From contig JALHNQ010000034.1 of assembly GCA_022843405.1 (NCBI GenBank), forward strand, positions 1 to 35,690: DNA of 35,690 nt. The letters are read 5' to 3'. Shown in pieces: positions 1 to 7,161 of this stretch. The DNA comes from Methylocystis sp. GTDB taxonomy: Bacteria; Pseudomonadota; Alphaproteobacteria; Rhizobiales; Beijerinckiaceae. Position numbers and translations under genes: made by a program. Position 1 is the stretch's first letter. The number at the start of each line of letters is the position of its first letter. Under the pieces are notes generated by a model. The model had not been told where the DNA came from. It searched no databases and saw only the letters and a program-made list of their open reading frames with translations.

Positions 1-176
1 GCGAGGCCGCCCGACGCGAGCGCGCCGATTCCGGCGCCGCCCAGGCCGCCGATAATGCCGCCGCCGAGCGCGCGTTCGCCTGGCGTATAGCAGCCATAAA
101 GCGGCGTGGAAGCCGCCAGGAGCGTCGCAAAAAGGAGAGCTTTCTTGGCCCGGCGTGCCGTGGCGATGCTGTGCAT
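1..176 (-). CDS. small glycine-rich lipoprotein, 3' end cut by window edge
   Basis: Reading leftward from ATG at 176 gives a basic N-terminus (ARRAKK), a hydrophobic stretch (LLFATLLAAS) and a lipobox-like LYGC, so the mature protein would begin at Cys and be lipid-anchored. After it comes a glycine-rich segment (GGGIIGGLGGAGIGAL) like the glycine-zipper domains of small outer-membrane lipoproteins. In-frame ATGs also lie at 182 and 194. The GAGGG at 184-188 is best placed (7 nt) for the ATG at 176. The gene leaves the window before its stop, so length and family are unknown. The signal and lipobox are seen; the envelope location is inferred. Confidence 0.55.
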   Translation of the reverse strand, partial: MHSIATARRAKKALLFATLLAASTPLYGCYTPGERALGGGIIGGLGGAGIGALASGGL

Positions 177-561
177 ATTCATTCCCTCATTCATGCCGTT
201 CGCGGTTTTTACTGGCGCGCCGCCGACGCCTCCCCCCTCGCCGAATGAACTCAGATTTGCGCCAGAACGATGGCCTTGCGCCGAAGGGCCCCCTGCGGGC
301 CGACAAACACACGCAAATCTTATGATTCATCGCTCTTTCAAATAGGAATATTTAGAAAGACGATTCTTGAAAGATTTCCGAGGAAAGGTCTCTCGTATTG
401 ACGCAATGAATTGCTTGCTAAATCTTTGAGCGATGCAGGCGGCGGCAACGACTCTTTGCGATAACCGAACATCCAGCTTCGAGCTGAATGTTCGCCCTCA
501 AGCGACAGGGACCAGCCTGTGACGCCGCCTGAGGCGCGCCGGTCGCTGAAGGAGACAACGA
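177..561. other. intergenic region, divergent promoters expected
   Basis: This stretch of about 385 bp separates the leftward lipoprotein gene from the rightward 562-1717 unit, so it should hold promoters for both. It includes an AT-richer patch (about 335-425) with TTGACG at 398-403, a possible -35 for the rightward unit. No well-spaced -10 follows: TAAATC lies only 15 nt downstream. A hairpin-forming repeat at 466-494 is listed separately. The open frame running leftward through 418-837 looks non-coding. Confidence 0.4.
466..494. repeat. inverted repeat, 13-bp arms with one mismatch
   Basis: Arms 466-478 and 482-494 pair around a TCG loop with one C/A mismatch (473/487). Neither side carries a T-run, so it is a poor rho-independent terminator. 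It sits 68 bp before the TTG start at 562 and could be an operator or 5'-leader hairpin for the downstream unit. The pairing is seen; the function is inferred. Confidence 0.4.
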
Positions 562-798
562 TTGTGCGATCTTGCGAATGAAAGAAAACGCATTGATTCG
601 ATTCTTGCCGAAGCGATGAACCAGAGTCCGGTTCGAACGTCGATCGACGAAATCGAACTCGCCGGTTACGGGCTTACGGCGCTGCGCAGCCATTATGCGC
701 TGTCCTGTCCGGACGAATGCATGCGCAAGAGGTGCGACGAATTCGCCGCGCTCGTTGCGCTGTCGCGTCGCGCGCAGCGCGCACGTCAGCCGGCTTGA
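562..798 (+). CDS. hypothetical 78-aa protein with C-terminal cysteines
   Basis: I do not recognise this protein. It would start at TTG 562, seven bases after AAGGAG at 549-554; no in-frame ATG gives a comparable start. The first half is acidic and predicted helical (RIDSILAEAMNQ, TSIDEIELAGYG). The second half holds CPDECMRKRC, a CxxxCxxxxC arrangement that could bind a metal or form disulfides. No signal peptide or membrane segment is evident. Its stop lies 31 bp before the ABM-fold gene, with which it is probably co-transcribed. A possible role in the same redox/heme function is inferred from context only. The ribosome-binding site is the main support that it is translated. Confidence 0.45.
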   Translation: MCDLANERKRIDSILAEAMNQSPVRTSIDEIELAGYGLTALRSHYALSCPDECMRKRCDEFAALVALSRRAQRARQPA

Positions 799-829
799 GC
801 GGCTCGATGAACAGGAGAAGGAACGCGCG

Positions 830-1129
830 ATGTTCATGGCGTCGAATCAGTTCAGGGTCGTCAAGGGCTGCGAGGAAACATTCGAAACGGCTTGGAGAGA
901 AACCAGCGTCCGGCTCAAAGAAGCGACGGGCCTGATCGGCTTCCGCTTTCACAAGGGACGGGAGATCGGCCCCCATGTGCTCTATTTCTCGGTCACCATG
1001 TGGGAGACGGAAGAGCGCTTTATCGATTGGAGGCGCGCCGAACTTTATGGGACGCCAAGCATCGGACCGCGCAGCGCCTCTCGGCTCGAAGAGTTCGACG
1101 CCGCCGTCTCGAGAAGCAATCCGCAATAG
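830..1129 (+). CDS. antibiotic biosynthesis monooxygenase (ABM) / IsdG-HmoA-like protein
   Basis: This 99-aa protein matches the ABM ferredoxin-like fold. It starts FMASNQFRV (N6 at the position of the IsdG-family Asn), then KGCEETFETAW, a glycine turn GLIGFRF, and the YFSVTMWETEERFIDW block with W58 and W67. Family members degrade heme (IsdG, HmoA/B, MhuD) or oxidise small aromatics as dimers. The His expected about ten residues after the WE(S/T)E tryptophan is not present (the segment reads RRAELYGTPS), so heme-oxygenase chemistry is uncertain. The start at ATG 830 is preferred because AAGGA lies at 818-822; ATG 836 is an alternative. The ahpC gene begins 30 bp downstream, suggesting an oxidative-stress or heme-handling operon. 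Confidence 0.8.
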   Translation: MFMASNQFRVVKGCEETFETAWRETSVRLKEATGLIGFRFHKGREIGPHVLYFSVTMWETEERFIDWRRAELYGTPSIGPRSASRLEEFDAAVSRSNPQ

Positions 1130-1159
1130 GGCGCCGACGGCGTCTTCGGGGAGAATGAC

Positions 1160-1717
1160 ATGTTGGGAATTGGCGACAGACTGCCGAATTTTATGGTGAC
1201 GGGCGTGAAGCCCGGGTTCAACGAGATCGAAGAAAACGGCGAGACGGCGTTCGAAACGTTGAACGAGACGAGCTTTCCGGGAAAGTGGAAGGTGATCTTT
1301 TTCTATCCGAAGGATTTCACCTTCGTTTGCCCGACCGAAATCGCCGGCTTCGCCGGGCTGTCGCAGGATTTCGCCGAGCGCGGCGCCGTCGTTCTCGGCG
1401 GCTCGACGGACAATGAATTCGTCAAGCTCGCCTGGCGGCGCGACCATGGCGATTTGAAGAATTTGCCGATCTGGCAATTCGCCGATTGCAAGGGCGAACT
1501 GGTCGATGGCCTCGGCGTGCGCGCGCCTTCCGGCGTCGCCCATCGCGTCACTTTCATCGTCGATCCCGACAATGTCATTCAGCATGTCTATGCGACAAAT
1601 CTCGATGTCGGCCGCTCGCCGGAAGACACGTTGCGCGTCCTCGATGCGCTGCAAACCGGCGCGCTCTGCCCTTGCAACAGGCCGTTGGGTGGCGAAACGC
1701 TCAGCCCGGCTGCGTGA
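1160..1717 (+). CDS. ahpC: alkyl hydroperoxide reductase AhpC, AhpD-dependent type
   Basis: This 185-aa cytoplasmic peroxiredoxin reduces H2O2, organic peroxides and probably peroxynitrite. The peroxidatic Cys is C57 in FTFVCPTE. The C-terminus has C170 and C172 in GALCPCNRP. That third cysteine is the pattern of Mycobacterium AhpC (C61, C174, C176), which is recycled by AhpD rather than by AhpF; no ahpD is present in this window. The start at ATG 1160 follows GGGGAG at 1146-1151. It is probably co-transcribed with the two upstream genes. Its last 17 bp overlap the end of the convergent hydrolase gene, leaving no room for a separate terminator. The family call is firm; the AhpD partnership is inferred from the cysteine pattern. 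Confidence 0.93.
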   Translation: MLGIGDRLPNFMVTGVKPGFNEIEENGETAFETLNETSFPGKWKVIFFYPKDFTFVCPTEIAGFAGLSQDFAERGAVVLGGSTDNEFVKLAWRRDHGDLKNLPIWQFADCKGELVDGLGVRAPSGVAHRVTFIVDPDNVIQHVYATNLDVGRSPEDTLRVLDALQTGALCPCNRPLGGETLSPAA

Positions 1718-2615
1718 CCTTGCCGGCGGCGGCGGGCAATCGCAGGGTCAAGCATTTCGCCGCGCCGCCGGCCTTCATGAATTCGGAAAGCGGCGTCACG
1801 ACCGGCGTGAAGCCGGCGTCAATTAGGCGCGCGCGAAGATCGTCCGAACAGGCGTTGAGAAAAATGCGTCTGGCGCGTTCGACGGCGTTGCAGGCGAAAG
1901 CAAGCGCGTCCTTCTCGCCGACGTCGATTTGCTTCTCGGCGGGGACAATCGCTCGGATCGCTTCCTGAGACGCACTGTCGAAAGCCGCCGGATAATACAT
2001 CAACCAGCCGCCGCTCAGCGGACAGAAACATGTGTCGAGGTGATAGAAGCGCGGATCAACGAGCTTCAGCGCGATCGTCCTTCGTGAGAAAATCCTTTCC
2101 AGATGTTTGGACGCCTCTGCTCCCGAGCGCCAGCCATGGCCGCACCAGACGATGTCGCGCGCATGGTCGACGAGCGCGTCGCCGGCGCCTTCAAATGGAA
2201 CATTCTCCGGCCAAGGCGCGATCGCAAAGCCTTGCGCCTCGAACCAATCGCAAAACAGACGCTCCTCCGGGCGCCGCTCCCTGGCGTGAAATCGGCTCAC
2301 CACCGCCTTGTCATCGATTGCAAGCCCGGCATTGGCGGTGAAGACCATGTCCGGCAAGCCAGGCGTCGGCGCGACGAAGGCGATATCGCCGTGCGCCGCC
2401 AGCTTGCTGCGCAAATTCTCCCATTGCGACAGGGCGCGAGACGGCGTCGCTCGGCCGATCTGATTCTCCATCCAAGGGTTGATGATGTAGTCGACGCCGA
2501 AATAGTCTGGGGCGCACATGAGAATGGCGCCGCGGCTGGCCGCCGACGGCGGCACGGCAACGTCTCGAACTCGCGCCCGGGGCGGGTCGCCACACACTGC
2601 GACGTCGGCGTCCAT
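1701..2615 (-). CDS. amidinotransferase-superfamily guanidino hydrolase (DDAH/CtlX-like)
   Basis: This 304-aa protein belongs to the guanidine-modifying superfamily (arginine deiminase, DDAH, amidinotransferases; COG1834). Visible elements are DMVFTANAGL (about 89-98, with the substrate-binding Asp), FEGAGD (141-146), the catalytic His in FYHLDTCFCPL (H192) and the catalytic Cys near the C-terminus in GGAAKCLTL (C288). The likely reaction is hydrolysis of the guanidino or ureido group of arginine, methylarginine or citrulline in the cytoplasm; the exact substrate cannot be read from sequence. The start at ATG 2615 is chosen over upstream in-frame ATGs because AAAAGGAG sits six bases before it. 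The divergent Lrp/AsnC gene suggests amino-acid-responsive control. Confidence 0.85.
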   Translation of the reverse strand: MDADVAVCGDPPRARVRDVAVPPSAASRGAILMCAPDYFGVDYIINPWMENQIGRATPSRALSQWENLRSKLAAHGDIAFVAPTPGLPDMVFTANAGLAIDDKAVVSRFHARERRPEERLFCDWFEAQGFAIAPWPENVPFEGAGDALVDHARDIVWCGHGWRSGAEASKHLERIFSRRTIALKLVDPRFYHLDTCFCPLSGGWLMYYPAAFDSASQEAIRAIVPAEKQIDVGEKDALAFACNAVERARRIFLNACSDDLRARLIDAGFTPVVTPLSEFMKAGGAAKCLTLRLPAAAGKVTQPG

Positions 2616-2621
2616 CAGCGA

Positions 2622-2629
2622 CTCCTTTT
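2622..2629 (-). promoter_or_regulatory. Shine-Dalgarno fixing the hydrolase start
   Basis: On the minus strand AAAAGGAG ends six bases (TCGCTG) before ATG 2615. The longer in-frame starts at 2651 and 2672 lack such a site, so the 304-aa product is preferred. Confidence 0.75.
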
Positions 2630-2791
2630 GCGTTGAGCGAAGGTCGGTCATGCGAACTACGGCCAAAAGCATCGCGCGCCAATTTCTTCGATGATGCGCG
2701 CGATGCGGCGCGCGGTGAGAAACGTCGCCATGCCATCTCCGATTGATCCGCGACGCAAAAAGCCTAAAGCGCGACGACGCTAATCAAAATG

Positions 2792-2806
2792 GCGATAAGT
2801 TATCGC
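2792..2806. promoter_or_regulatory. 15-bp perfect palindrome, candidate Lrp/AsnC operator
   Basis: GCGATAA-G-TTATCGC is a perfect dyad in the 253-bp spacer between the divergent hydrolase and Lrp-family genes. It lies 63 bp before the regulator's ATG, next to an AT-rich segment (2811-2850, including TATATAT) that could be the regulator's promoter. Lrp/AsnC proteins commonly bind imperfect 13-15 bp dyads near their own and adjacent promoters. The symmetry is seen; operator function is inferred. Confidence 0.5.
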
Positions 2807-2868
2807 TATGCCTGAAATATTGTGAAATCTGTCATATATATTGATCAATTCGACAGAGGCGAACAGCC

Positions 2869-3285
2869 ATGGATGACCTCGACCATCGATTGATCGCACT
2901 GCTGCGCACCAATGCGCGGGCCTCTCTGTCGCAGCTCGCCAAGGCGCTTGGCGTGTCGCGCGGCACCGTCCAGAACCGACTCGATAAGCTCATCGCGTCC
3001 GATGTGATCCTGGGCTTTACCGTTCGGCTGAAAAGCCCCACGACGCCAGATCGCATTCGCGCGATCATGATGGTTGAGGTCTCCGGCAAGAATTCCCGTC
3101 GCGTGGCCCACGCATTGCGGGGGCTGCCGCAGGTCCAGGCGCTCTATAGCACCAACGGGCCGTTCGACCTTATCGCGGAAATCGAATGCGCCAATCTGGA
3201 GGAATTCGATCGCGTGCTGTCGAGCGCCAGGACGATCGAGGGAATCGCCAGAAGCGAGACGAGCCTGCTACTTGCGCCGGCCTGA
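2869..3285 (+). CDS. Lrp/AsnC-family transcriptional regulator
   Basis: This 138-aa protein has the full Lrp/AsnC layout. An N-terminal helix-turn-helix covers about residues 1-50 (DDLDHRLIALLRTNARAS, then LAKALGVSRGTVQNRLDKL). A linker leads to a C-terminal RAM/ligand-binding domain (about 65-138) with the conserved GPFDLIAEIE motif. These proteins form dimers to octamers and sense amino acids. The length is slightly short of E. coli Lrp but typical of AsnC-like members. GAGG about nine bases upstream supports ATG 2869. Its divergent pairing with a guanidino hydrolase suggests it controls that gene, with arginine, citrulline or ornithine as possible effector; this is inference. Confidence 0.92.
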   Translation: MDDLDHRLIALLRTNARASLSQLAKALGVSRGTVQNRLDKLIASDVILGFTVRLKSPTTPDRIRAIMMVEVSGKNSRRVAHALRGLPQVQALYSTNGPFDLIAEIECANLEEFDRVLSSARTIEGIARSETSLLLAPA

Positions 3286-3485
3286 GTCTCAGGGAAGCGC
3301 GGGCGCCGGAGTATGGACGGCCGTCGGACTCATGAGCGACTGGCGTTCTGATTCAGCAGAAACATTCCTGGCGCGGGGGAAAAAGGAAACACCGAAGCGA
3401 AAGGCTTGTCCTATCTTGCGGCGTCCTTTGCGAAACGCCGCAAGTCTCGCATCCGCCCTCACTCGGTCATTTGCAAGGACGAAGC

Positions 3486-3596
3486 ATGAAGAGCAAAGCG
3501 CACACTCTTCCAGACGATTTAGAAGCAGCCACAGCCGACGCGACAAATTTGCAACGCTCGCCGAAATTCGTCGAAGCATGCCGGAACACAGCTTGA
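3486..3596 (+). CDS. possible 36-aa small ORF
   Basis: ATG 3486 follows AAGGA (3475-3479) by six bases and opens a 36-codon frame (begins MKSKAHTLPDDLEAA, ends ACRNTA). It is hydrophilic, with no signal or membrane segment and no recognised family. It lies in the otherwise gene-poor 3286-3665 stretch after the Lrp gene; the rest of that stretch shows nothing else I can support. The ribosome-binding site is the only positive evidence, so this may be chance. Confidence 0.25.
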   Translation: MKSKAHTLPDDLEAATADATNLQRSPKFVEACRNTA

Positions 3597-3665
3597 TTTC
3601 GCGTGTAGTTGGGGTGACGCTTGGCTCCGGTTGTTCAGTGGTCCATCTCTAAAAGGAGATCCCCA

Positions 3666-3842
3666 ATGACCACGAGAAAGCTTCAGCGACGAAGAAACGC
3701 CATCAGGACGCTTCTTCAAAATCTCGATACTCGGCCTTTCTGTGAGGACACGGCGCCGCAGTCAGGCGGATGGTTGAGCCATCCGCGGCCGCGGCTCTTA
3801 CGAAACGCAACCGGCGCCGCCGGGCAAAGCGACCGCAGGTAA
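3666..3842 (+). CDS. small arginine-rich hypothetical protein, 58 aa
   Basis: ATG 3666 is preceded by AAAAGGAGA at 3651-3659, one of the best ribosome-binding sites in the window. The product is strongly basic (TTRKLQRRRNAIR at the start, SDRR at the end), has a single Cys and no membrane segment. I do not recognise a family. A strong hairpin at 3933-3966 about 90 bp downstream would suit a terminator for a short transcript. The unit could instead be a small RNA with a fortuitous ORF. The stretch from 3843 to 4116 holds no other gene that I can support. Confidence 0.4.
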   Translation: MTTRKLQRRRNAIRTLLQNLDTRPFCEDTAPQSGGWLSHPRPRLLRNATGAAGQSDRR

Positions 3843-3932
3843 ATTCAGGGCAGCCCGACGACCGGCGGGCTATTCATCTGGGCGGCCGGAGCGGCCGGGA
3901 TGCAGCCTGCGTTGACGCCATTCATTTGGAGA

Positions 3933-3966
3933 AGCGCCCCGACCGTGGACGTCACGGCGGGGCGTT
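3933..3966 (+). terminator. strong GC-rich hairpin, probable terminator
   Basis: CGCCCCG (3935-3941), a bulged A, then CCGTG (3943-3947) pair with CACGG (3953-3957) and CGGGGCG (3958-3964) around a GACGT loop. That makes a 12-bp stem, extendable by A33-T66 and a G-T pair. A short TTGTGCGTT follows, so termination may be only partly rho-independent. It lies between the 58-aa ORF and the DUF4239 gene, both rightward. Confidence 0.5.
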
Positions 3967-4116
3967 GTGCGTTAATGGCGAGAAGCGGCGTTTGTCATTG
4001 CCTCATCTCTGTTGCTCAAGGCGCGGCTCGCTCGGACACGCCGACTTGCCCCTCTGTCATGACGCGGCGAATCTCGGCTATGATGTAGTCCGATCGCCGT
4101 CATTTCGAGGGACCAA

Positions 4117-4887
4117 GTGCTCTTAAAATTTTGGATGTCGCAGACGATGCCCGTCATGGCGCTCCTGCTTGCTGGCGCCATGACCATTCTCGCGCTTTTC
4201 CTATGCTGGCTGAGTTTTGGCTCGCGCTTTGCGGCCCATGCGCAGGACTGGAAAGGGGTCACGCCGCCCTTCGTCGGCGTTCCAGCGACGCTGTTCGCCC
4301 TGTTGATGACTTTCCTTTCGCAGGATGTCTGGGATGCGAATCGTCGCGCCCATCAAGCCGTCGCGCTGGAGCGCGAACAATTGGCGACCCTCTCCGCGCT
4401 CTCCGGCAATAATGGAATCGACTCCGACGGCGTCTTGAGCGCCATACATGAGTATGTAGAGGCGGTCGTCGGCCTCGAATGGCAAGCTATGGAGGACGGC
4501 AGCCAATCCCCCGAAACCGAGGCGGCGCTCAACAAGCTCAACGCCGCGGTGAACGGCGCGAAAATTGGACCGTCCTTTCAGCGCGCGCTCATTGACGCCG
4601 TGATCGGTCTGCGATCGGCGCGAGATCAGCGGCTCGCGATTGCGGGCGCGTTTTCTGACGATCGCAAATGGGCGGCGGTGCTCATCATCGCCTTTATCAC
4701 TCAAATCGCGCTTGCCGCGACGCACCTCGACCGTCCGAAGCCGCAGCTCCTCGCACAGGCGATTTTTGCTGCTGCGGCGATCGTGCCGATATCGCTCGTC
4801 GCATCGGTGAATGACCCCTATTCGCCGCCAAATGCAATATCTTCCGACTCGGTGGCGCAGTTGCTCGAACGCTATCCTCATAAGTGA
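4117..4887 (+). CDS. DUF4239 (bestrophin-like) integral membrane protein
   Basis: This 256-aa protein has hydrophobic helices near residues 10-33, about 50-68 (PPFVGVPATLFALLMTFL), 185-202 and 212-232. Between the second and third lies a cytosolic helical region. The order, with the segment VWDANRRAHQAVALEREQLATL after the second helix, matches DUF4239 proteins, whose function is unknown; a distant link to bestrophin channels has been proposed. The start is GTG 4117, six bases after GAGG at 4107-4110; in-frame ATGs at 4135 and 4147 are alternatives. The methyltransferase gene begins seven bases after its stop, so the two are probably co-transcribed. Confidence 0.72.
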   Translation: MLLKFWMSQTMPVMALLLAGAMTILALFLCWLSFGSRFAAHAQDWKGVTPPFVGVPATLFALLMTFLSQDVWDANRRAHQAVALEREQLATLSALSGNNGIDSDGVLSAIHEYVEAVVGLEWQAMEDGSQSPETEAALNKLNAAVNGAKIGPSFQRALIDAVIGLRSARDQRLAIAGAFSDDRKWAAVLIIAFITQIALAATHLDRPKPQLLAQAIFAAAAIVPISLVASVNDPYSPPNAISSDSVAQLLERYPHK

Positions 4888-4894
4888 ACGGCAA

Positions 4895-5728
4895 ATGACC
4901 GAAATCCAAAAAGTCGCCGGCACTGCTTTCGTCGTCGCCGAGTTTCGCAATGACGAAAATAGCGAAGCCCATCCGCTCTATCACGATCCTTTCGTCCACC
5001 TGTTTCTCGATCAGGAATCAAAGAAGGCCGCGGATCGCATTTCGCAGTCTTTCCCGCCGATCAGAAACAATGTGCGCTTAAGAACACGCTACTTCGACGA
5101 CTGGCTTCGTCACCAGATCGACCACAGATTCCGGCAGATCCTCATTCTTGGCGCCGGCCTCGACACAAGGCCGCAACGGATCGCCGCTAAGGGCGTCGCC
5201 TATTTTGAAATCGACGCGCCGGAAACTCAGGCGTTCAAAAAGGCGAGACTGGAAGAAAATTCCGTCGATCCCAACACGACATATATCGGCGCCGATTATG
5301 TGACCGATGGAATGCTTGAGCTCCTGCGTCAAAACGGATTTGATTCCAACCTTCCCACCCATGTCATTTGGGAAGGCAACACCATGTATTTGGATGACGG
5401 CGCCGTCCATCGCATTCTGACGGAGCTCATGAGCGCAATCGAGCGCTGCTCGGCGTCCTTCGACTATTTCGCCGAGGCTGTGATCAGAGACGAAACCGGC
5501 GATCCGGAAATCGCGAGCGTCGTCGCAAGATTCGCCGCGATGGGCGCGCCCTGGACTTACGGGATCAACGATCTCCCTGATCTCGCCGCGCGATGCGGCG
5601 CGAAAGTGCTTGATCGCGTCACGCTCGCCGATCTTCATCGAACCTTCTGGCCGGATCAGCCGTTGGCGTCGCCGCTCTATGGCTATTATTCGCTGTGCAC
5701 GGTCGAAAATACCGTCGAGCGGGCTTGA
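4895..5728 (+). CDS. class I SAM-dependent methyltransferase, LCM family
   Basis: This 277-aa protein resembles the leucine-carboxyl-methyltransferase-like group (Ppm1/TcmP type). SAM motif I is LGAGLDTR (85-92), followed by the acidic FEID (104-107), a second-motif region IGADY, and HVIWEGNTMYLDD, the typical post-motif segment of this family. The N-terminal YHDPFVHLFL fits the family's substrate lid. The substrate is unknown; members methylate carboxylates or small-molecule hydroxyls. ATG 4895 is used because the family's N-terminus begins there and it follows the DUF4239 stop by seven bases; no clear Shine-Dalgarno is seen, suggesting translational coupling. It ends 24 bp from the convergent murC. 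Confidence 0.85.
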   Translation: MTEIQKVAGTAFVVAEFRNDENSEAHPLYHDPFVHLFLDQESKKAADRISQSFPPIRNNVRLRTRYFDDWLRHQIDHRFRQILILGAGLDTRPQRIAAKGVAYFEIDAPETQAFKKARLEENSVDPNTTYIGADYVTDGMLELLRQNGFDSNLPTHVIWEGNTMYLDDGAVHRILTELMSAIERCSASFDYFAEAVIRDETGDPEIASVVARFAAMGAPWTYGINDLPDLAARCGAKVLDRVTLADLHRTFWPDQPLASPLYGYYSLCTVENTVERA

Positions 5729-5752
5729 AAGCCGAGGAAAATTAAGCCCCCG

Positions 5753-7159
5753 CTACATCCCTCCCGCCGCGAGTTGCTCCGGCAACGCATAGGCCCATTG
5801 GGTGATATTGCCAGCGCCAAGACACACGACGTAATCGCCAGGCGCGACGATTTCGCGGATCATCGCCGCCAGCACTTCGGGCGAGGGCAGCCCCATCGCA
5901 CGGCGATGGCCGTGCGCCTTGATCGCCGAGACGAGCGCGTCGCGGTCGACGCCCGGTATCGGCTGCTCGCCGGCCGGATAGACGTCGGAGATGATGACGA
6001 CGTCGGCGTCATTGAAACAAGTCGCGAAAGAATCAAAAAGCGACTGCAGCCGCGTATAGCGATGCGGCTGCATCAGCGCGACGACCTTGCCCTTGGTCGA
6101 GGCGCGCGCGGCGCGCAGCACAGCGGCGATTTCGACCGGGTGATGGCCGTAGTCGTCGAAAATCTGCACGCCATTCCATTCGCCGGTCTTGGTGAAGCGC
6201 CGCTTGACGCCGCCAAAGCCAGCGAGCGCCTTGCGGATTTGTTCGGGGGAAAGGCCGAGCTGATTGGCGACGGCGACCGCCGCCGTCGCGTTCAGCGCAT
6301 TGTGATGGCCTGGCATCGGTAGGACGAGATTTTCAAGATAGATCGCCTGCGACGTCTTGCGGTCGCGCAGCAGCACATTGAACTTCGACACGCCGCCCTC
6401 GAGATCGACGTCGAGCAGCCGCACGTCGGCCTGCGGATTTTCGCCGTAGGTGATGACGCGGCGGTCCTCGATGCGGCCGACGAGCTCCTGCACGGTCGGA
6501 TGGTCGAGGCACATCACCGCGAAACCATAGAAGGGAAGGTTCTCGATGAAATTGCGGAAGGCTTCCTTGATGGCGTCGAATGTATGGAAATGGTCGAGAT
6601 GTTCGGGATCGATATTGGTGACGATGGCGACGTCCGCCGGCAGTTTGAGAAACGTGCCGTCGCTCTCGTCGGCCTCGACCACCATCCAGTCGCCCGCGCC
6701 AAGACGCGCGTTCGTGCCATAGGCGTTGATGATGCCGCCATTGATGACGGTCGGGTCGAGGCCGCCGGCGTCGAGCAGCGTCGCGACGAGCGAGGTCGTC
6801 GTCGTCTTGCCATGCGTGCCGGCGATCGCGACGCATTGCTTGAGGCGCATCAGCTCGGCGAGCATTTCGGCGCGACGCACGACCGGCAAACGTTTTTCGC
6901 GCGCCGCGACGAGTTCGGGATTGTCGCGCTTGATCGCGGTCGAGACGACGACGACGGCGGCGTCGCCAAGATTTTTGGCGTCATGGCCGATGCTGACAGT
7001 CGCGCCCTTTTCGACGAGACGCTTGACATTGGCGTTTTCGGCGGCGTCCGATCCCTGCACCTTGTAGCCGAGATTGAGCAGCACTTCGGCGATTCCAGAC
7101 ATGCCGATGCCGCCGATGCCGACGAAATGAATCGGGCCCAACTCTTTCGGCAGTTTCAT
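5753..7159 (-). CDS. murC: UDP-N-acetylmuramate--L-alanine ligase MurC
   Basis: MurC (468 aa) adds L-Ala to UDP-MurNAc in the cytoplasm using ATP, the first amino-acid step of peptidoglycan synthesis. The N-terminal UDP-binding domain has [11 protein letters not shown] (12-22). The ATP loop GTHGKTTT is at 114-121. The central domain shows EADESDGTF and [10 protein letters not shown], and the C-terminal domain contains DDYGHHPVE. Length is normal. GGAG six bases upstream, inside the end of murG, supports ATG 7159; murG stops two bases before it. This is the last gene of the dcw operon here. murB, ddl and ftsQAZ, which usually follow, are not adjacent. Confidence 0.97.
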   Translation of the reverse strand: MKLPKELGPIHFVGIGGIGMSGIAEVLLNLGYKVQGSDAAENANVKRLVEKGATVSIGHDAKNLGDAAVVVVSTAIKRDNPELVAAREKRLPVVRRAEMLAELMRLKQCVAIAGTHGKTTTTSLVATLLDAGGLDPTVINGGIINAYGTNARLGAGDWMVVEADESDGTFLKLPADVAIVTNIDPEHLDHFHTFDAIKEAFRNFIENLPFYGFAVMCLDHPTVQELVGRIEDRRVITYGENPQADVRLLDVDLEGGVSKFNVLLRDRKTSQAIYLENLVLPMPGHHNALNATAAVAVANQLGLSPEQIRKALAGFGGVKRRFTKTGEWNGVQIFDDYGHHPVEIAAVLRAARASTKGKVVALMQPHRYTRLQSLFDSFATCFNDADVVIISDVYPAGEQPIPGVDRDALVSAIKAHGHRRAMGLPSPEVLAAMIREIVAPGDYVVCLGAGNITQWAYALPEQLAAGGM

Positions 7160-7161
7160 CC

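Noticed and set aside
418-837. Long leftward open frame antisense to the 78-aa gene
   Set aside because: Arg/Ser-rich composition, no ribosome site and overlap with better-supported rightward genes; looks like a high-GC shadow.
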